In this document: in pieces, positions 32,920-42,747 of the stretch
Layout of the letters: each line of letters starts with the position of its first letter
Position numbering within the stretch: the first letter of the stretch is position 1
Assembly: GCF_000238355.1 (NCBI RefSeq)
Contig: NZ_AHCA01000003.1
Location: forward strand, 328,630 to 392,629
DNA: 64,000 nucleotides
Direction: 5' to 3'
Source: Pseudoalteromonas haloplanktis ATCC 14393
GTDB lineage: Bacteria; Pseudomonadota; Gammaproteobacteria; Enterobacterales; Alteromonadaceae
Made by a program: the position numbers and the translations under genes
Notes under the pieces: model-generated
The model's database searches: none
What the model saw: only the letters and a program-made list of their open reading frames with translations
Told to the model about the DNA's origin: nothing

Positions 32920-35124
32920 CTAGGCGTAGTGCTTTAACAGGCTAGGCACATCTAAAATAAGCGCTATACCACCATCAGAGGTGATTGTTGCACCTGCCAT
33001 ACCCGGCGTACCTTGTAATAAAGCATCAAGCGGCTTGATCACCACCTCTTCTTGACCAATCAATGAATCAACAACAAAGCCAACTTGTTGTGTGCCTATT
33101 TGTACAATCACAACATGGCCTTGTGCTTTGCGCTGAGAACGATCGGCACCTTTAACTAACCAATGTTCTAAGTAAAACAATGGCAACGCTTTTTTACGCA
33201 CTATGATAGTTAATTGACCATCAACAACATTGGTTTTAGTGAGATCAAGGTGAAATATTTCATTTACACCAGCCAGCGGTAATGCAAATGTCTGCTCGCC
33301 AACAACAACCATCAATGTTGGTAAGATTGCCAGCGTTAGCGGTACTTTAATTTCTAAAACTGTGCCTACACCCAGCTCAGACTGAATATTCACAGAGCCA
33401 TTAAGCTGAGTAATTTTGGTTTTCACCACATCCATACCCACACCACGGCCAGAAATATCCGAGATCTGCTCTTTAGTAGAAAAGCCAGGAGCAAAGATTA
33501 AGTTATATGCTTCAGTATCAGATAAACGGGCTGCTTGTTCGTGATCAAGCACGCCTTTACTAATAGCAATCTTTTTCAGCTTTTCAGGATCCATACCCGC
33601 ACCGTCATCACGGATGGTAAGTAAAATATGGTCACCTTCTTGGGATGCTGACAATGTCACAGTTCCTGTACGTGATTTACCCGCCGCTTCACGCACATCA
33701 GGCATTTCGATACCATGATCCACTGAGTTACGCACTAAGTGAACAAGTGGATCCGCCAGTGCTTCAACTAAGTTTTTATCTAAATCAGTCTCTTCACCAA
33801 CCAATAACAAGTTGATGTCTTTTTTCAAGCTACGTGCTAAATCACGGACTACACGAGGGAAACGACCAAACACTTTTTTTATCGGTTGCATGCGGGTTTT
33901 CATCACCGCACCTTGTAAATCTGCAGTTACCACATCAAGGTTGGAAATGGCTTTACCCATGGCCTCACTTTCAGTGTTAGTCGCAAGGCTTACGAGACGA
34001 TTACGTACTAATACTAACTCGCCAACCATATTCATTATTTGATCGAGACGCTTAGTGTCAACACGTACTGTTGTATCAGCTTGTGCCGGTGGTGCTTTTT
34101 TCGCCGCTGCTGGTGTTGTTGTTGCAGGAGCCGTTGTCGATGTTACTGTAGGAGCCGGCTTTTCAACTTCTTTACTTACCTCTGTGCGAACTGGCTCTTT
34201 TGCTTCAGGCTTAGCGCTTGATGAAGTAGTTGGTGTGGATGCTGACACAGGTACTGATTCTGTCGCTTGGGGAGCACTCCCTTTACCATGCAATTCATCT
34301 AGCAGAGCTTCAAATTCATCATCGCTGATCTCATCCGAGCTTGAAGTTTTTGGCGCTTCAACCGGTGTTGAAGGTGAAGCTGCGGCTTGGCTACTGGTCG
34401 TATTACTAACGATACCAAAGCTACCAACACCGTGTAACTCATCTAACAGGCTATCAAATTCGTCATCTGTAATATCACTATTCGATGAATCATTACTTAC
34501 CGAACTTGTTGTGGCTGCCGGGCTTTGCCCTTTACCATGTAGTTCATCAAGTAAACTTTCAAATTCATCTTCTGTAATTTCATCAATTTGCACTTCAGTC
34601 GTATCGTTTTCGACCTGACCATCAAATAAAACATCAAATGCAAATGGGTCGTCATCATCTAAAATCGCGTCAGCATCAACTTGTGGAGCTGGAGTACTGT
34701 CAATTGGTGATGCACTACTGATTTCATCTGCACTCGGAGGCAGACCAAGTTTGTGTAAAACGGCAAGTAATTCAGGATCTGCAGGCTCAGGCTTTTCTCT
34801 ACTTTGAATAGTCGCAAACATTTCGTTAATTGTATCGAGTGCTTGTAGGATCACATCCATTAGCTCAGAATTAACTTTACGCACACCTTGGCGTAATAAA
34901 TCAAATACGTTTTCAGCGCCATGACAAGCATCAACTAGCTCGGTCATACTTAAAAAACCAGCACCGCCTTTTACCGTATGAAAGCCACGGAAAATTGCAT
35001 TGAGTAATTCGGTATCATCTGGGTTATTTTCAAGCTCCACCAGCTGTTCTGACAAAAGCTCAAGAATTTCTCCAGCCTCAACTAGAAAATCCTGTAAAAT
35101 ATCTTCATCGACTTCAAAGCTCAT
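32920..35124 (-). CDS. cheA: chemotaxis histidine kinase CheA
   Basis: The kinase of the chemotaxis array (734 residues). The Hpt domain has phospho-His49 in RGFHTVKGGAGFLS. No classical P2 domain is recognisable; instead residues 106-350 are a Ser/Thr/Ala/Pro/Asp-rich linker holding three copies of an acidic motif (181-199, 217-234, 264-282). P3 dimerisation starts at about 352 (VRVDTKRLDQIMNMVGELV). The ATPase has HLVRNSVDHGIE (N box), DDGAGMDPE (G1) and FSTKEQISDISGRGVGMDVV. A C-terminal CheW-like domain ends the protein. It is flanked by cheZ (14 bp) and cheB. Confidence 0.97.
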   Translation of the reverse strand: MSFEVDEDILQDFLVEAGEILELLSEQLVELENNPDDTELLNAIFRGFHTVKGGAGFLSMTELVDACHGAENVFDLLRQGVRKVNSELMDVILQALDTINEMFATIQSREKPEPADPELLAVLHKLGLPPSADEISSASPIDSTPAPQVDADAILDDDDPFAFDVLFDGQVENDTTEVQIDEITEDEFESLLDELHGKGQSPAATTSSVSNDSSNSDITDDEFDSLLDELHGVGSFGIVSNTTSSQAAASPSTPVEAPKTSSSDEISDDEFEALLDELHGKGSAPQATESVPVSASTPTTSSSAKPEAKEPVRTEVSKEVEKPAPTVTSTTAPATTTPAAAKKAPPAQADTTVRVDTKRLDQIMNMVGELVLVRNRLVSLATNTESEAMGKAISNLDVVTADLQGAVMKTRMQPIKKVFGRFPRVVRDLARSLKKDINLLLVGEETDLDKNLVEALADPLVHLVRNSVDHGIEMPDVREAAGKSRTGTVTLSASQEGDHILLTIRDDGAGMDPEKLKKIAISKGVLDHEQAARLSDTEAYNLIFAPGFSTKEQISDISGRGVGMDVVKTKITQLNGSVNIQSELGVGTVLEIKVPLTLAILPTLMVVVGEQTFALPLAGVNEIFHLDLTKTNVVDGQLTIIVRKKALPLFYLEHWLVKGADRSQRKAQGHVVIVQIGTQQVGFVVDSLIGQEEVVIKPLDALLQGTPGMAGATITSDGGIALILDVPSLLKHYA
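34279..34584 (-). repeat. three-copy acidic motif in the CheA linker
   Basis: The CheA linker encodes three near-identical segments: ITEDEFESLLDELHGKG (about 183-199), ITDDEFDSLLDELHGVG (218-234) and ISDDEFEALLDELHGKG (266-282), separated by Ser/Thr/Ala spacers of about 18 and 31 residues. Shared pattern: I-[ST]-[DE]-D-E-F-[DE]-[AS]-L-L-D-E-L-H-G. Confidence 0.9.
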
Positions 35125-35138
35125 GCCGTTATCTCCTC

Positions 35139-35903
35139 TTAGAAGCCCAAACTTGATAATAAATCATCTACATCATCTTGCCCTGAGACAACATCATCAC
35201 GAGATTCTTTATCAATAATTGGCCCTTCTGGGCCTGCAATTTTATTTTCAGCAGGCATTTTTTCAATGGCTGGTGCTACTATTTTTGTTTCTCGATCGTC
35301 TTGGCTACCAAATGCCGTTAACAAATGGATCAAGCTGTCTTCTACTTCTCTAACTAATTCGATCACTCGGCGGATCACTTGGCCAGTCAAATCTTGGAAG
35401 TCTTGCGCCATTAACACATTGGTCATTAGCTCTTGCAGTTCATCCGTTTTAGTTTGTGAGTTATTCATAAACTTATCTAAACTATGACAGAGAGTTTTAA
35501 ACTCACCCAACTCAATTTCACGACTCATGAGGCGATCCCATGTTGGTTTGATGTGTGAAATCTCATCAGCGAGTTGTTGAGCAATAGGTAAACTTGCTTC
35601 TACCGCGTCCATGGTTTTATTAGCAGCGTTCTCTGTCATTTCCATAACATAGTTAAGGCGCTGCTTTGCATCAGGAATTGCTTCGGTAGTCAAATCAGCT
35701 AAACGTGTGTCGAGTTCAAAATTTTTCAACGCGTCATGCAGCTGACGTGTCAACTTACCTACTTCGGCGAATAATTCTGATTGCTCTTTTGACGCAGCAT
35801 CAATAATTAATTGATCAGCTTTATCTTGTTCACCATTTTCAAGGTAAACTACAAGCTGACGGGCTTGCTCTAAACTGATCTGAGGCGCAGCTGGTGCTGA
35901 CAT
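35139..35903 (-). CDS. cheZ: CheY phosphatase CheZ
   Basis: Dephosphorylates CheY-P and ends the tumble signal. It forms a long helical hairpin; the catalytic region reads VLMAQDFQDLTGQVIRRV, with the Asp and Gln used by the family. A disordered linker leads to the C-terminal CheY-binding peptide DVDDLLSSLGF, very close to the E. coli ending. There are 254 residues. GGAG lies seven bases before the ATG. Confidence 0.97.
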   Translation of the reverse strand: MSAPAAPQISLEQARQLVVYLENGEQDKADQLIIDAASKEQSELFAEVGKLTRQLHDALKNFELDTRLADLTTEAIPDAKQRLNYVMEMTENAANKTMDAVEASLPIAQQLADEISHIKPTWDRLMSREIELGEFKTLCHSLDKFMNNSQTKTDELQELMTNVLMAQDFQDLTGQVIRRVIELVREVEDSLIHLLTAFGSQDDRETKIVAPAIEKMPAENKIAGPEGPIIDKESRDDVVSGQDDVDDLLSSLGF

Positions 35904-35920
35904 AAGCCTCTCCTATTTAT

Positions 35921-36304
35921 TTAACCTAAACGCTCAAACACTTTTTCCAATTTGGTCTTAAGTGTCGCAGCTGTAAATGGCTTAACGATATAACCGTTAA
36001 CACCAGCCTGAGCAGCAGCAACAATTTGTTCTTTTTTAGCTTCTGCTGTGACCATCAAAACTGGAATATGTTTTAGGCTGTCATCAGCTCTAATGGCACG
36101 CAACAAGTCAATCCCTTGCATACCCGGCATATTCCAGTCTGTTACTACAAAATCAAATTCTTGATTTTGTAGCATTGGCAATGCTGTTGAGCCATCATCA
36201 GCTTCTTGTACATTTGTAAAACCTAAATCTCTTAACAGATTTTTGATAATACGTCTCATCGTCGAAAAATCATCAACAACAAGAATTTTCATGTTTTTAT
36301 CCAA
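35921..36304 (-). CDS. cheY: chemotaxis response regulator CheY
   Basis: A single receiver domain (127 residues) that binds FliM when phosphorylated. Acidic pair in [10 protein letters not shown], phospho-acceptor Asp56 in VTDWNMPG, conserved Thr86 in MVTAEAK, and Lys108 in VKPF are present. The start is taken as TTG 36304, because GGAGG lies five bases before it; ATG 36292 (MKILVVDD) is a plausible alternative. It is preceded by fliA at 40 bp and followed by cheZ. Confidence 0.96.
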   Translation of the reverse strand: MDKNMKILVVDDFSTMRRIIKNLLRDLGFTNVQEADDGSTALPMLQNQEFDFVVTDWNMPGMQGIDLLRAIRADDSLKHIPVLMVTAEAKKEQIVAAAQAGVNGYIVKPFTAATLKTKLEKVFERLG

Positions 36305-36344
36305 AACATCCTCCGGTGAGGTCTGAACCTATATTTACTTACTA

Positions 36345-37079
36345 CTAATTTATCCAGTCATTGATTTTTGCTTTTAGCTTAATCATCGCCTGACCATGTA
36401 TCTGACTCACACGCGATTCGCTTACATCGAGTATATGTCCAATCTCTTTTAAATTCATTTCATCGTTATAGTACAGCGATAATACTAGCCCATCTCGTTC
36501 AGGTAAGGATTGTATAGCTGCTAACAATGATTTATTAAAGCGTTCATTTTTAACATTATTAAAGGGCTTGTCTAGCGCTAAATCATGTCCTACTGGGGTA
36601 ATAACATCTTCGTCAACCCCTAAATCTTCTATTCCTAGTACTTTGCTGGAGTTCACATCACTAAGAATATGATGGTACTCATCGAGTGTAATATCAAGTT
36701 TTTCAGCAACTTCAATATCTTTAGGCTCGCGATTAAGTTCACTTTCAAGTTCACTAATTGCCTCAGCTACTCTACGACTATTACGATGTACAGAACGAGG
36801 TGCCCAATCACCACGGCGCATTTCATCAAGCATAGCGCCACGAATACGAATACCTGCAAAGGTTTCAAAACTTGCACCTTTGCTTGCATCAAAATTTTTC
36901 GACGCTTCAATCAGCCCTATCATTCCCGATTGAATCAAATCATCGAGCTGCACACTCGCAGGTAAACGAGCGATTAAATGACACGCCACTTTTTTGACAA
37001 GTGAGGCATGTCGTTCAACAATCACATTTAGATTTTGTGTAGATTGATATCCCATCGCTTTATTCACCGATGCTGTCAT
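36345..37079 (-). CDS. fliA: flagellar sigma factor FliA (sigma-28)
   Basis: A 244-residue sigma factor for late flagellar and chemotaxis genes. Region 2: VERHASLVKKVACHLIARLP, then DDLIQSGMIGLIEASKNFD and FETFAGIRIRGAMLDEMRRGDW. Region 3: RNSRRVAEAISELESELNRE. Region 4: ALPERDGLVLSLYY, from SLPERDGLVLSLYYNDEMNL, then LKEIGHILDVSESRVSQIHG. FlhG ends two bases before it. No anti-sigma factor FlgM is in the window. A near-consensus FliA promoter is present before fliS. Confidence 0.97.
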   Translation of the reverse strand: MTASVNKAMGYQSTQNLNVIVERHASLVKKVACHLIARLPASVQLDDLIQSGMIGLIEASKNFDASKGASFETFAGIRIRGAMLDEMRRGDWAPRSVHRNSRRVAEAISELESELNREPKDIEVAEKLDITLDEYHHILSDVNSSKVLGIEDLGVDEDVITPVGHDLALDKPFNNVKNERFNKSLLAAIQSLPERDGLVLSLYYNDEMNLKEIGHILDVSESRVSQIHGQAMIKLKAKINDWIN

Positions 37080-37081
37080 AG

Positions 37082-37942
37082 TTAGCCGTTTACTAGTTTT
37101 TCTATGAAAAATTCTAAATGGCCAGAAGGTTGATTAGGTATAGGCCATTTAACTGCTTTTGTCGCTAATGTTTTAAATGCTATTGCTGCAGGGGAGTTAG
37201 GGAATAAGTCAACAATCACTTTTTGCCGACGTGTTGATTTACGCATATTCTCATCGTAAGGGACAGTGGCAACCAACTCCATCGATACATCCAAAAAGCG
37301 GTCTGTTACTTTTGAGAGTTTTGCAAATAACTCATGGCCTTCACGCATGCTGCGAACCATATTAGCCACGATTTTAAATTTATAAACACCATGCTCACGG
37401 CTTAATACCTTGATTAAGGCATAAGCATCGGTAATAGAAGTTGGTTCATCGCATACGACGACCATGACATCTTGGGCTGCGCGAGAAAAGCTTAACACCA
37501 TGTCAGAAATACCAGCAGCAGTATCAACAATCAATATATCAAATTCGGTATTTAATTCGCTAAATGCGCGGATCAGACCAGCATGCTCAGAAGGTGAAAG
37601 TTCGACCATGCTTTGCGAACCAGACGTTGCTGGCACTATTTTTATTCCAGCAGGACCTTCCACCAAAATTTCGTCGAGTTCACACTCGCCTGATAATACA
37701 TGAGAAAGGTTACGTTCTACTCGCAGTCCGAGCATTACATCGCAATTCGCCAAACCTAAATCGGCATCCAGTACTAATACTCGGTTTCCGAGTTGACCTA
37801 AGGCAATCGCAGTGTTTAGTGAGACGTTCGTTTTACCAACCCCACCTTTACCACCTGTGACAGCGATAACTTTAACGCCCTTATTATTGTTTTGACTCAT
37901 TTTACGCAGGCCACTTGCTTGATCTAATACTGTGTTAATCAT
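37082..37942 (-). CDS. flhG: flagellar number regulator FlhG (FleN)
   Basis: A MinD-type ATPase (286 residues) that limits polar flagella to one or a few and antagonises FlrA/FleQ. Deviant Walker A GGKGGVGKTNVS at about 31-42; LVLDADLGLANCDVMLGL; FDILIVDTAAGIS. It overlaps the flhF end by 8 bp, the conserved flhF-flhG pair of polar flagellates. Confidence 0.96.
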   Translation of the reverse strand: MINTVLDQASGLRKMSQNNNKGVKVIAVTGGKGGVGKTNVSLNTAIALGQLGNRVLVLDADLGLANCDVMLGLRVERNLSHVLSGECELDEILVEGPAGIKIVPATSGSQSMVELSPSEHAGLIRAFSELNTEFDILIVDTAAGISDMVLSFSRAAQDVMVVVCDEPTSITDAYALIKVLSREHGVYKFKIVANMVRSMREGHELFAKLSKVTDRFLDVSMELVATVPYDENMRKSTRRQKVIVDLFPNSPAAIAFKTLATKAVKWPIPNQPSGHLEFFIEKLVNG

Positions 37943-39404
37943 ACATCCCTACTGTGCTTGACGCTACTGCTTGACGTCGTGAATGTTGCGCTTTTGTTCT
38001 TTTTAAATACAATTGTTCAGCTTTTTTTACTAATTTCTCTGCATTAGCGACCCGAATGTCTTCAGGCACACGCTGACCATTAGTAAGATACCCTATTGGG
38101 AGGCGATTTTGAATCGCTATACTAATAATCTCGCCTAAACTTAACGATTCGTCTAATTTAGTGAAAATACAGCCACTTAATTGTACTTTTTTAAAGTGCC
38201 TTACGGTTTCTTGCAATACATTAATTTGAGCTGTAGCACTGAGTACTAGATAGTTACGAATATCAACTCGTTGATTACGCATTAGCGTGTTCAATTGTTC
38301 GGTTAAACGTAAATCACGTTGACTCATGCCAGCGGTATCTATTAATACTAGACGCTTATTGCGTAAATGGTATAAAACTTCAGCTAATTCATTGGCATCT
38401 TTAACTTGTTTTACACCACAGCCAATAATACGGCCATAAGTAGCTAATTGCTCATAGGCGCCAATGCGGTAAGTATCGGTGGTGATAAGTGCGACTTTAT
38501 CAGCGCCATACTTTTGTGCCCCCAGAGCGGCAAGTTTAGCAACTGTGGTTGTTTTACCCACTCCCGTTGGGCCAACAAGTGCAAAAACGCCGCCTTGGCG
38601 TAGAATCTCGTTATTAGTGGTATGCATTTGGTTTTCAACCATTTGCAACAATGCTTGCCATGCTTGTTGACGCGATACATCATCAGGAATAAAGCACGCC
38701 ATTTGTTCAGCCACTTCGCTATCAATCCCCATGCCAACTAAACGGTCAATCATACATGCACGCGTTGGATCGCGACGTGCTAAGTCTTGTTGCATTAAAC
38801 CTGAAACTTGATACTCAAGTAATTGACGCATTGCAGCCATTTCATCACGCATCGCGCTGATTTCATCGGTTTTGGCTGCGTTTTTGCTTGGTATTGGGGC
38901 ATCCAAATCATCAAAGCCACTTTCAAGTTCATCATCAAACCCTAAGCTATGTGCTTGGGTCTCTGGACGAGCTACACTCTGACGACGAGCAAAATCATTA
39001 TGTGTTGGTTGCTCATGACGAGTTTGCTGTGCTTGTTGCTGTGGCTGATATTGGGTTGCGGTGTCAATTCCTGACTGACTAAACATTGAGGCAAGCTCAG
39101 GTGAGCGCGGACGAGGTGATTGACGCTCTAATAATGCTTGTAAGCTATCTGCTACTGCAGCTTGCGGCTCCGGCTGGGTGCGTTGCGGCGCAGGTTTAAC
39201 AAAGTGAGTATTTGTTTGTGCTGTTGTTGCCTGTGGCTGTGCCGGCGCTTTAGGGGCCGCTTTTTCATAATCAACGGCGGCAACAATTTCTACCCCATTG
39301 GCTAATTTTTTATTTGACATGATGACCGCATCAACACCGAGTTCATCTTTCACTTCTTTTAGTGCGGTACGCATATCTTTAGCAAAAAAACGTTTTATTT
39401 TCAT
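37935..39404 (-). CDS. flhF: flagellar placement GTPase FlhF
   Basis: An SRP-type GTPase (489 residues) that marks the pole for flagellar assembly. The B domain opens the protein (MKIKRFFAKDMRTALKEVKD). A Gln/Pro-rich linker follows (about 50-180), then the N domain and the G domain: G1 VGPTGVGKTTTVAKLA, G2 TTDTYRIGAYEQL, G3 LIDTAGMSQRD, G4 TKLDES. AAGGGG precedes the ATG at 23 bp from flhA. Confidence 0.97.
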   Translation of the reverse strand: MKIKRFFAKDMRTALKEVKDELGVDAVIMSNKKLANGVEIVAAVDYEKAAPKAPAQPQATTAQTNTHFVKPAPQRTQPEPQAAVADSLQALLERQSPRPRSPELASMFSQSGIDTATQYQPQQQAQQTRHEQPTHNDFARRQSVARPETQAHSLGFDDELESGFDDLDAPIPSKNAAKTDEISAMRDEMAAMRQLLEYQVSGLMQQDLARRDPTRACMIDRLVGMGIDSEVAEQMACFIPDDVSRQQAWQALLQMVENQMHTTNNEILRQGGVFALVGPTGVGKTTTVAKLAALGAQKYGADKVALITTDTYRIGAYEQLATYGRIIGCGVKQVKDANELAEVLYHLRNKRLVLIDTAGMSQRDLRLTEQLNTLMRNQRVDIRNYLVLSATAQINVLQETVRHFKKVQLSGCIFTKLDESLSLGEIISIAIQNRLPIGYLTNGQRVPEDIRVANAEKLVKKAEQLYLKRTKAQHSRRQAVASSTVGMYD

Positions 39405-39427
39405 GGTTCAACCCCTTTAAAATCCGA

Positions 39428-41536
39428 TTATTGGCCTACTGAGCTGACAATCTTGATCTGTCTTTCATCTGGTACCTCTTGGTAAGACATCACCCGTAAT
39501 CCTGGAATGGTGTACTTAACAAAACGAGATAACACAGTGCGTAACATTCCTGACGTTAGCAATATCGAAGGTTCACCGGCCATTTCTTGGTTTTGATGCG
39601 CTTCATTTAAAGATTGTTGAAGTCGCTCTGCAAGTCCTGGTTCTATTCCGGCCCCTTCGTCGCCTGCATTTTGCAGTGACTGATGCAACATCTGTTCCAA
39701 CTCAGGCGCCAAGGTTATGACAGGGATTTCTGATGACATACCAACCGCGTCTTGAACTATCAGTCTGCGCAGTGAAATACGCACTGCTGCCGTTAGTACA
39801 TCTGGGTCTTGACTACGTGGGCCATACTCAACGAGGGTTTGCACAATTGAGCGCATGTCACGAATAGCAACGCCTTCATTCAAGAGGTTTTGCAATACTT
39901 TTACAATAACCGTCAGTGGTAAAGTATCTGGCACTAGCCCTTCAACTAAACGTGGATGACTCTTGGCAAGCATATCAAGGAGGTTTTGCACTTCTTCATG
40001 GCCCAGTAACAATGCCGCACTATTGGTTAATAACTGGCTAATATGGGTTGCAACGACCGTTGCAGAATCAACTACGGTATACCCTAGCGATTGCGCTTCA
40101 TCTTTTTGATCAGGCTTGATCCACACTGCATCTAAACCAAAGGCAGGATCTTTTGTTTCAATCCCTTTGATGGGGCCAAACACTTGTCCTGGGTTTATCG
40201 CCAGCTCATCACCATGTTTGAGCTCACCTTCACCAGTAGATACCCCCATCATAGTGATCCTGTATGCATTCGGGTCAAGCTCTAGATTATCGCGAATATG
40301 AACAGGGGGTACTAAAAACCCCAACTCTTGAGATAGTTTTTTTCGTACCCCTTTTATCCGGTTAAGTAACTCACCACCTTGTGATTGATCAACCAAAGGA
40401 ATTAAACGATAGCCAACTTCAAGACCTATAACATCAACTTGCTGCACATCATCCCAGCCTAGCTCTTTTTGCTCTTGTTTATTTGCAACACCGGTGCCTG
40501 TAGCGCCTCCATTTGCAGCTTCAGCTTCTTTTGCAGCCGCTTCTTTTAGTTTGCTTTGCTGCGCGTAATAGGCAAGATAACCCAGTAGTGCACCCAAGCT
40601 TAAAAATGCAAAGTGGGGCATCCCTGGCACTAACCCCATCACAATTAAGATACCTGAAGCGATAAATAATGATTTTTCGTTACCAAGTTGCTTCTTGAAT
40701 TGGTCGCCCATATTGAGCGATTCATTTTGCCGGGTTACAACAATCGCTGTACCAATTGATAGAAGTAATGAAGGAAGTTGAGCCACTAGGCCATCACCAA
40801 TAGTCAGTAAGGTATAAACTTCCATTGCCCGACTAAAACTTAAATCGTGTTGGATCATACCAACAAATAAACCACCGACGATATTGATAACCAAAATCAC
40901 AATACCGGCAATCGCATCGCCTTTTACAAATTTACTGGCACCATCCATTGAACCATAAAAGTCGGCTTCGCGGGTTACTTCTTCACGGCGATCTCTCGCT
41001 TGCTCGGCACTGATAAAGCCCGCATTTAAGTCGGCGTCTATAGCCATTTGTTTACCTGGCATTGCATCTAAGGTAAAGCGCGCGGATACTTCCGAGATAC
41101 GCCCAGCACCTTTGGTAATTACCACAAAGTTGATGATGATCAAGATTAAGAATACTACGAGGCCAACCGCATAGTTACCACCGATCACAACCGAGCCAAA
41201 TGCTTCGATAACTTTACCTGCAGCGTCCCCGCCATTATGCCCTTCCAACAATACCACTCGGGTACTGGCAACGTTAAGTGCTAAACGCATAATGGTCGCA
41301 ATCAATAGTACGGCTGGGAACATACCAAACTCGACGGGTTTCATGGTGTAGACAGTAACCAGTAAAACCACCAGTGCTAAAGCTATATTAAACGAAAAAA
41401 GAATGTCGAGTAAAAATGGCGGGAGTGGTAATATCACCATTCCCAGCGCTGCAAGCACTAATAAAGGCGTACCAACACCTTTCAAATACTCTTTTTTATC
41501 TTTATTAAGTTGTTGTAATACAGCTTTAAATTCCAT
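39428..41536 (-). CDS. flhA: flagellar export gate protein FlhA
   Basis: The main export gate subunit (702 residues). Eight membrane segments span about 22-320, with the FHIPEP region between helices (MRLALNVASTRVVLL, GAGRISEVSARFTLDAMPGK, QMAIDADLNAG). The cytoplasmic nonameric ring domain covers about 360-690. A sigma-54 promoter lies about 40 bp upstream, so flhA probably heads the flhA-flhF-flhG-fliA-che transcript. Confidence 0.97.
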   Translation of the reverse strand: MEFKAVLQQLNKDKKEYLKGVGTPLLVLAALGMVILPLPPFLLDILFSFNIALALVVLLVTVYTMKPVEFGMFPAVLLIATIMRLALNVASTRVVLLEGHNGGDAAGKVIEAFGSVVIGGNYAVGLVVFLILIIINFVVITKGAGRISEVSARFTLDAMPGKQMAIDADLNAGFISAEQARDRREEVTREADFYGSMDGASKFVKGDAIAGIVILVINIVGGLFVGMIQHDLSFSRAMEVYTLLTIGDGLVAQLPSLLLSIGTAIVVTRQNESLNMGDQFKKQLGNEKSLFIASGILIVMGLVPGMPHFAFLSLGALLGYLAYYAQQSKLKEAAAKEAEAANGGATGTGVANKQEQKELGWDDVQQVDVIGLEVGYRLIPLVDQSQGGELLNRIKGVRKKLSQELGFLVPPVHIRDNLELDPNAYRITMMGVSTGEGELKHGDELAINPGQVFGPIKGIETKDPAFGLDAVWIKPDQKDEAQSLGYTVVDSATVVATHISQLLTNSAALLLGHEEVQNLLDMLAKSHPRLVEGLVPDTLPLTVIVKVLQNLLNEGVAIRDMRSIVQTLVEYGPRSQDPDVLTAAVRISLRRLIVQDAVGMSSEIPVITLAPELEQMLHQSLQNAGDEGAGIEPGLAERLQQSLNEAHQNQEMAGEPSILLTSGMLRTVLSRFVKYTIPGLRVMSYQEVPDERQIKIVSSVGQ

Positions 41537-41574
41537 AATTCTACAATTTCAAAAAATTGACACTACACGGAATT

Positions 41575-41590
41575 TGCAATAACTATTCCA
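41575..41590 (-). promoter_or_regulatory. sigma-54 promoter of flhA
   Basis: Read on the minus strand: TGGAATA-GTTA-TTGCA, compared with TGGCACG-N4-TTGCW. The GG (-24) and GC (-12) pairs and the spacing are exact. It lies about 40 bp upstream of the flhA ATG, in the only real gap between flhB and flhA. Confidence 0.75.
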
Positions 41591-41607
41591 AGTTATTGAT
41601 TGCTTGA

Positions 41608-42738
41608 TTAATACTTGTAGGCATCAGGGATGGGCAGTGTTTTATTCAATTTGGTTGGACGCTTTCCGCGACCTTTTTGGAATCGTTTAAGCTGAAATAC
41701 ATAAGCTAAAACTTGTGCCACCGCAGTAAAAAGTTGATCAGGGATTTGATCGCCCACCTCAGCGGTATGATACAGTGCGCGAGTCAGCATCGGGGATTCC
41801 ACAACCGGTACTTCGTTACCAACGGCTATTTTTCTGATCTGCATCGCCATTTCATCAACGCCTTTGGCAACCACAATTGGCGCTCCTGCGCGTTCGGTAT
41901 CGTACTTTAATGCAACTGAATAATGAGTTGGGTTGGTTACCACCACATCAGCATCAGGGACATCTTGCATCATTCTGCGCTGCGACATTTGTCTTTGCGT
42001 TTGCCTGATACGGGCTTTTATTTGTGGATCACCTTCAGAGTTTTTATATTCATCTTTCACTTCTTGCAAGGTCATTTTTAATTCTTTGTGGTGCTTATGA
42101 CTTTGGTATGGCGCATCAATGGCCGCAATAATTGTTAAGGTGCAGGTCAACCCTAAAAACATCCATGCCAATATTTCTAAAGCGTGAATAATATTACCCG
42201 GCGCACTTTCTATACTTAAGTGGAGAATTTCATCAAAGAAGGTATTAATCAAAAAAACGGCAAAGCCTGCAACCACTGCAAACTTTAAAATAGATTTAAC
42301 CAGTTCAACACCTGCCTGCGGACCAAGCATACGTTTAATGCCTTTGGCAGGCGACATTTTGCTGGCTTTTGGTGCAGCGGCCTGCCAACTAAAGTTAAAG
42401 CCGCCAAGTAATGTATTACCAATAATTCCTGCTAAAACAATAATCAGTACAAACATCGCCATAGGAAACACCAGCGCATCTGCCACCATTCCCCATACTG
42501 AGAACATTTTTGTCGTATCGTATGTTTCATTACGATTTAAGCTTAGGGTTCGCCCCATAATGTTATACAAACCTTTGCCAATCTCAGGCCCGTATAATAA
42601 TAAAGAAATCGCAGAAAAAATAAGTACAAACATAGTGCCAAGCTCTTTTGAGCGGGCTATTTGGCCTTTCTTTTTCGATTCCTCAATTTTTTTCCCCGTG
42701 GGTTCTTCGGTTTTTTCTTGACCTGAATCTTCAGCCAT
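41608..42738 (-). CDS. flhB: flagellar export switch protein FlhB
   Basis: A membrane export component with four membrane helices and a cytoplasmic domain that cleaves itself at NPTH (residues 269-272 in VVTNPTHYSVALKY). Cleavage switches export from hook to filament subunits in response to FliK. The start is ATG 42738, with GGAG six bases upstream; the preceding GTG (42741) lies in the spacer. There are 376 residues. The last gene of the fliE-flhB series. Confidence 0.96.
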   Translation of the reverse strand: MAEDSGQEKTEEPTGKKIEESKKKGQIARSKELGTMFVLIFSAISLLLYGPEIGKGLYNIMGRTLSLNRNETYDTTKMFSVWGMVADALVFPMAMFVLIIVLAGIIGNTLLGGFNFSWQAAAPKASKMSPAKGIKRMLGPQAGVELVKSILKFAVVAGFAVFLINTFFDEILHLSIESAPGNIIHALEILAWMFLGLTCTLTIIAAIDAPYQSHKHHKELKMTLQEVKDEYKNSEGDPQIKARIRQTQRQMSQRRMMQDVPDADVVVTNPTHYSVALKYDTERAGAPIVVAKGVDEMAMQIRKIAVGNEVPVVESPMLTRALYHTAEVGDQIPDQLFTAVAQVLAYVFQLKRFQKGRGKRPTKLNKTLPIPDAYKY

Positions 42739-42747
42739 CACTCTCTC

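Noticed and set aside
34055..34618. Plus-strand open frame of 187 codons opposite cheA
   Set aside because: It mirrors the Ser/Thr/Ala-rich, repeat-bearing linker of cheA; composition is an antisense shadow and cheA is certain.
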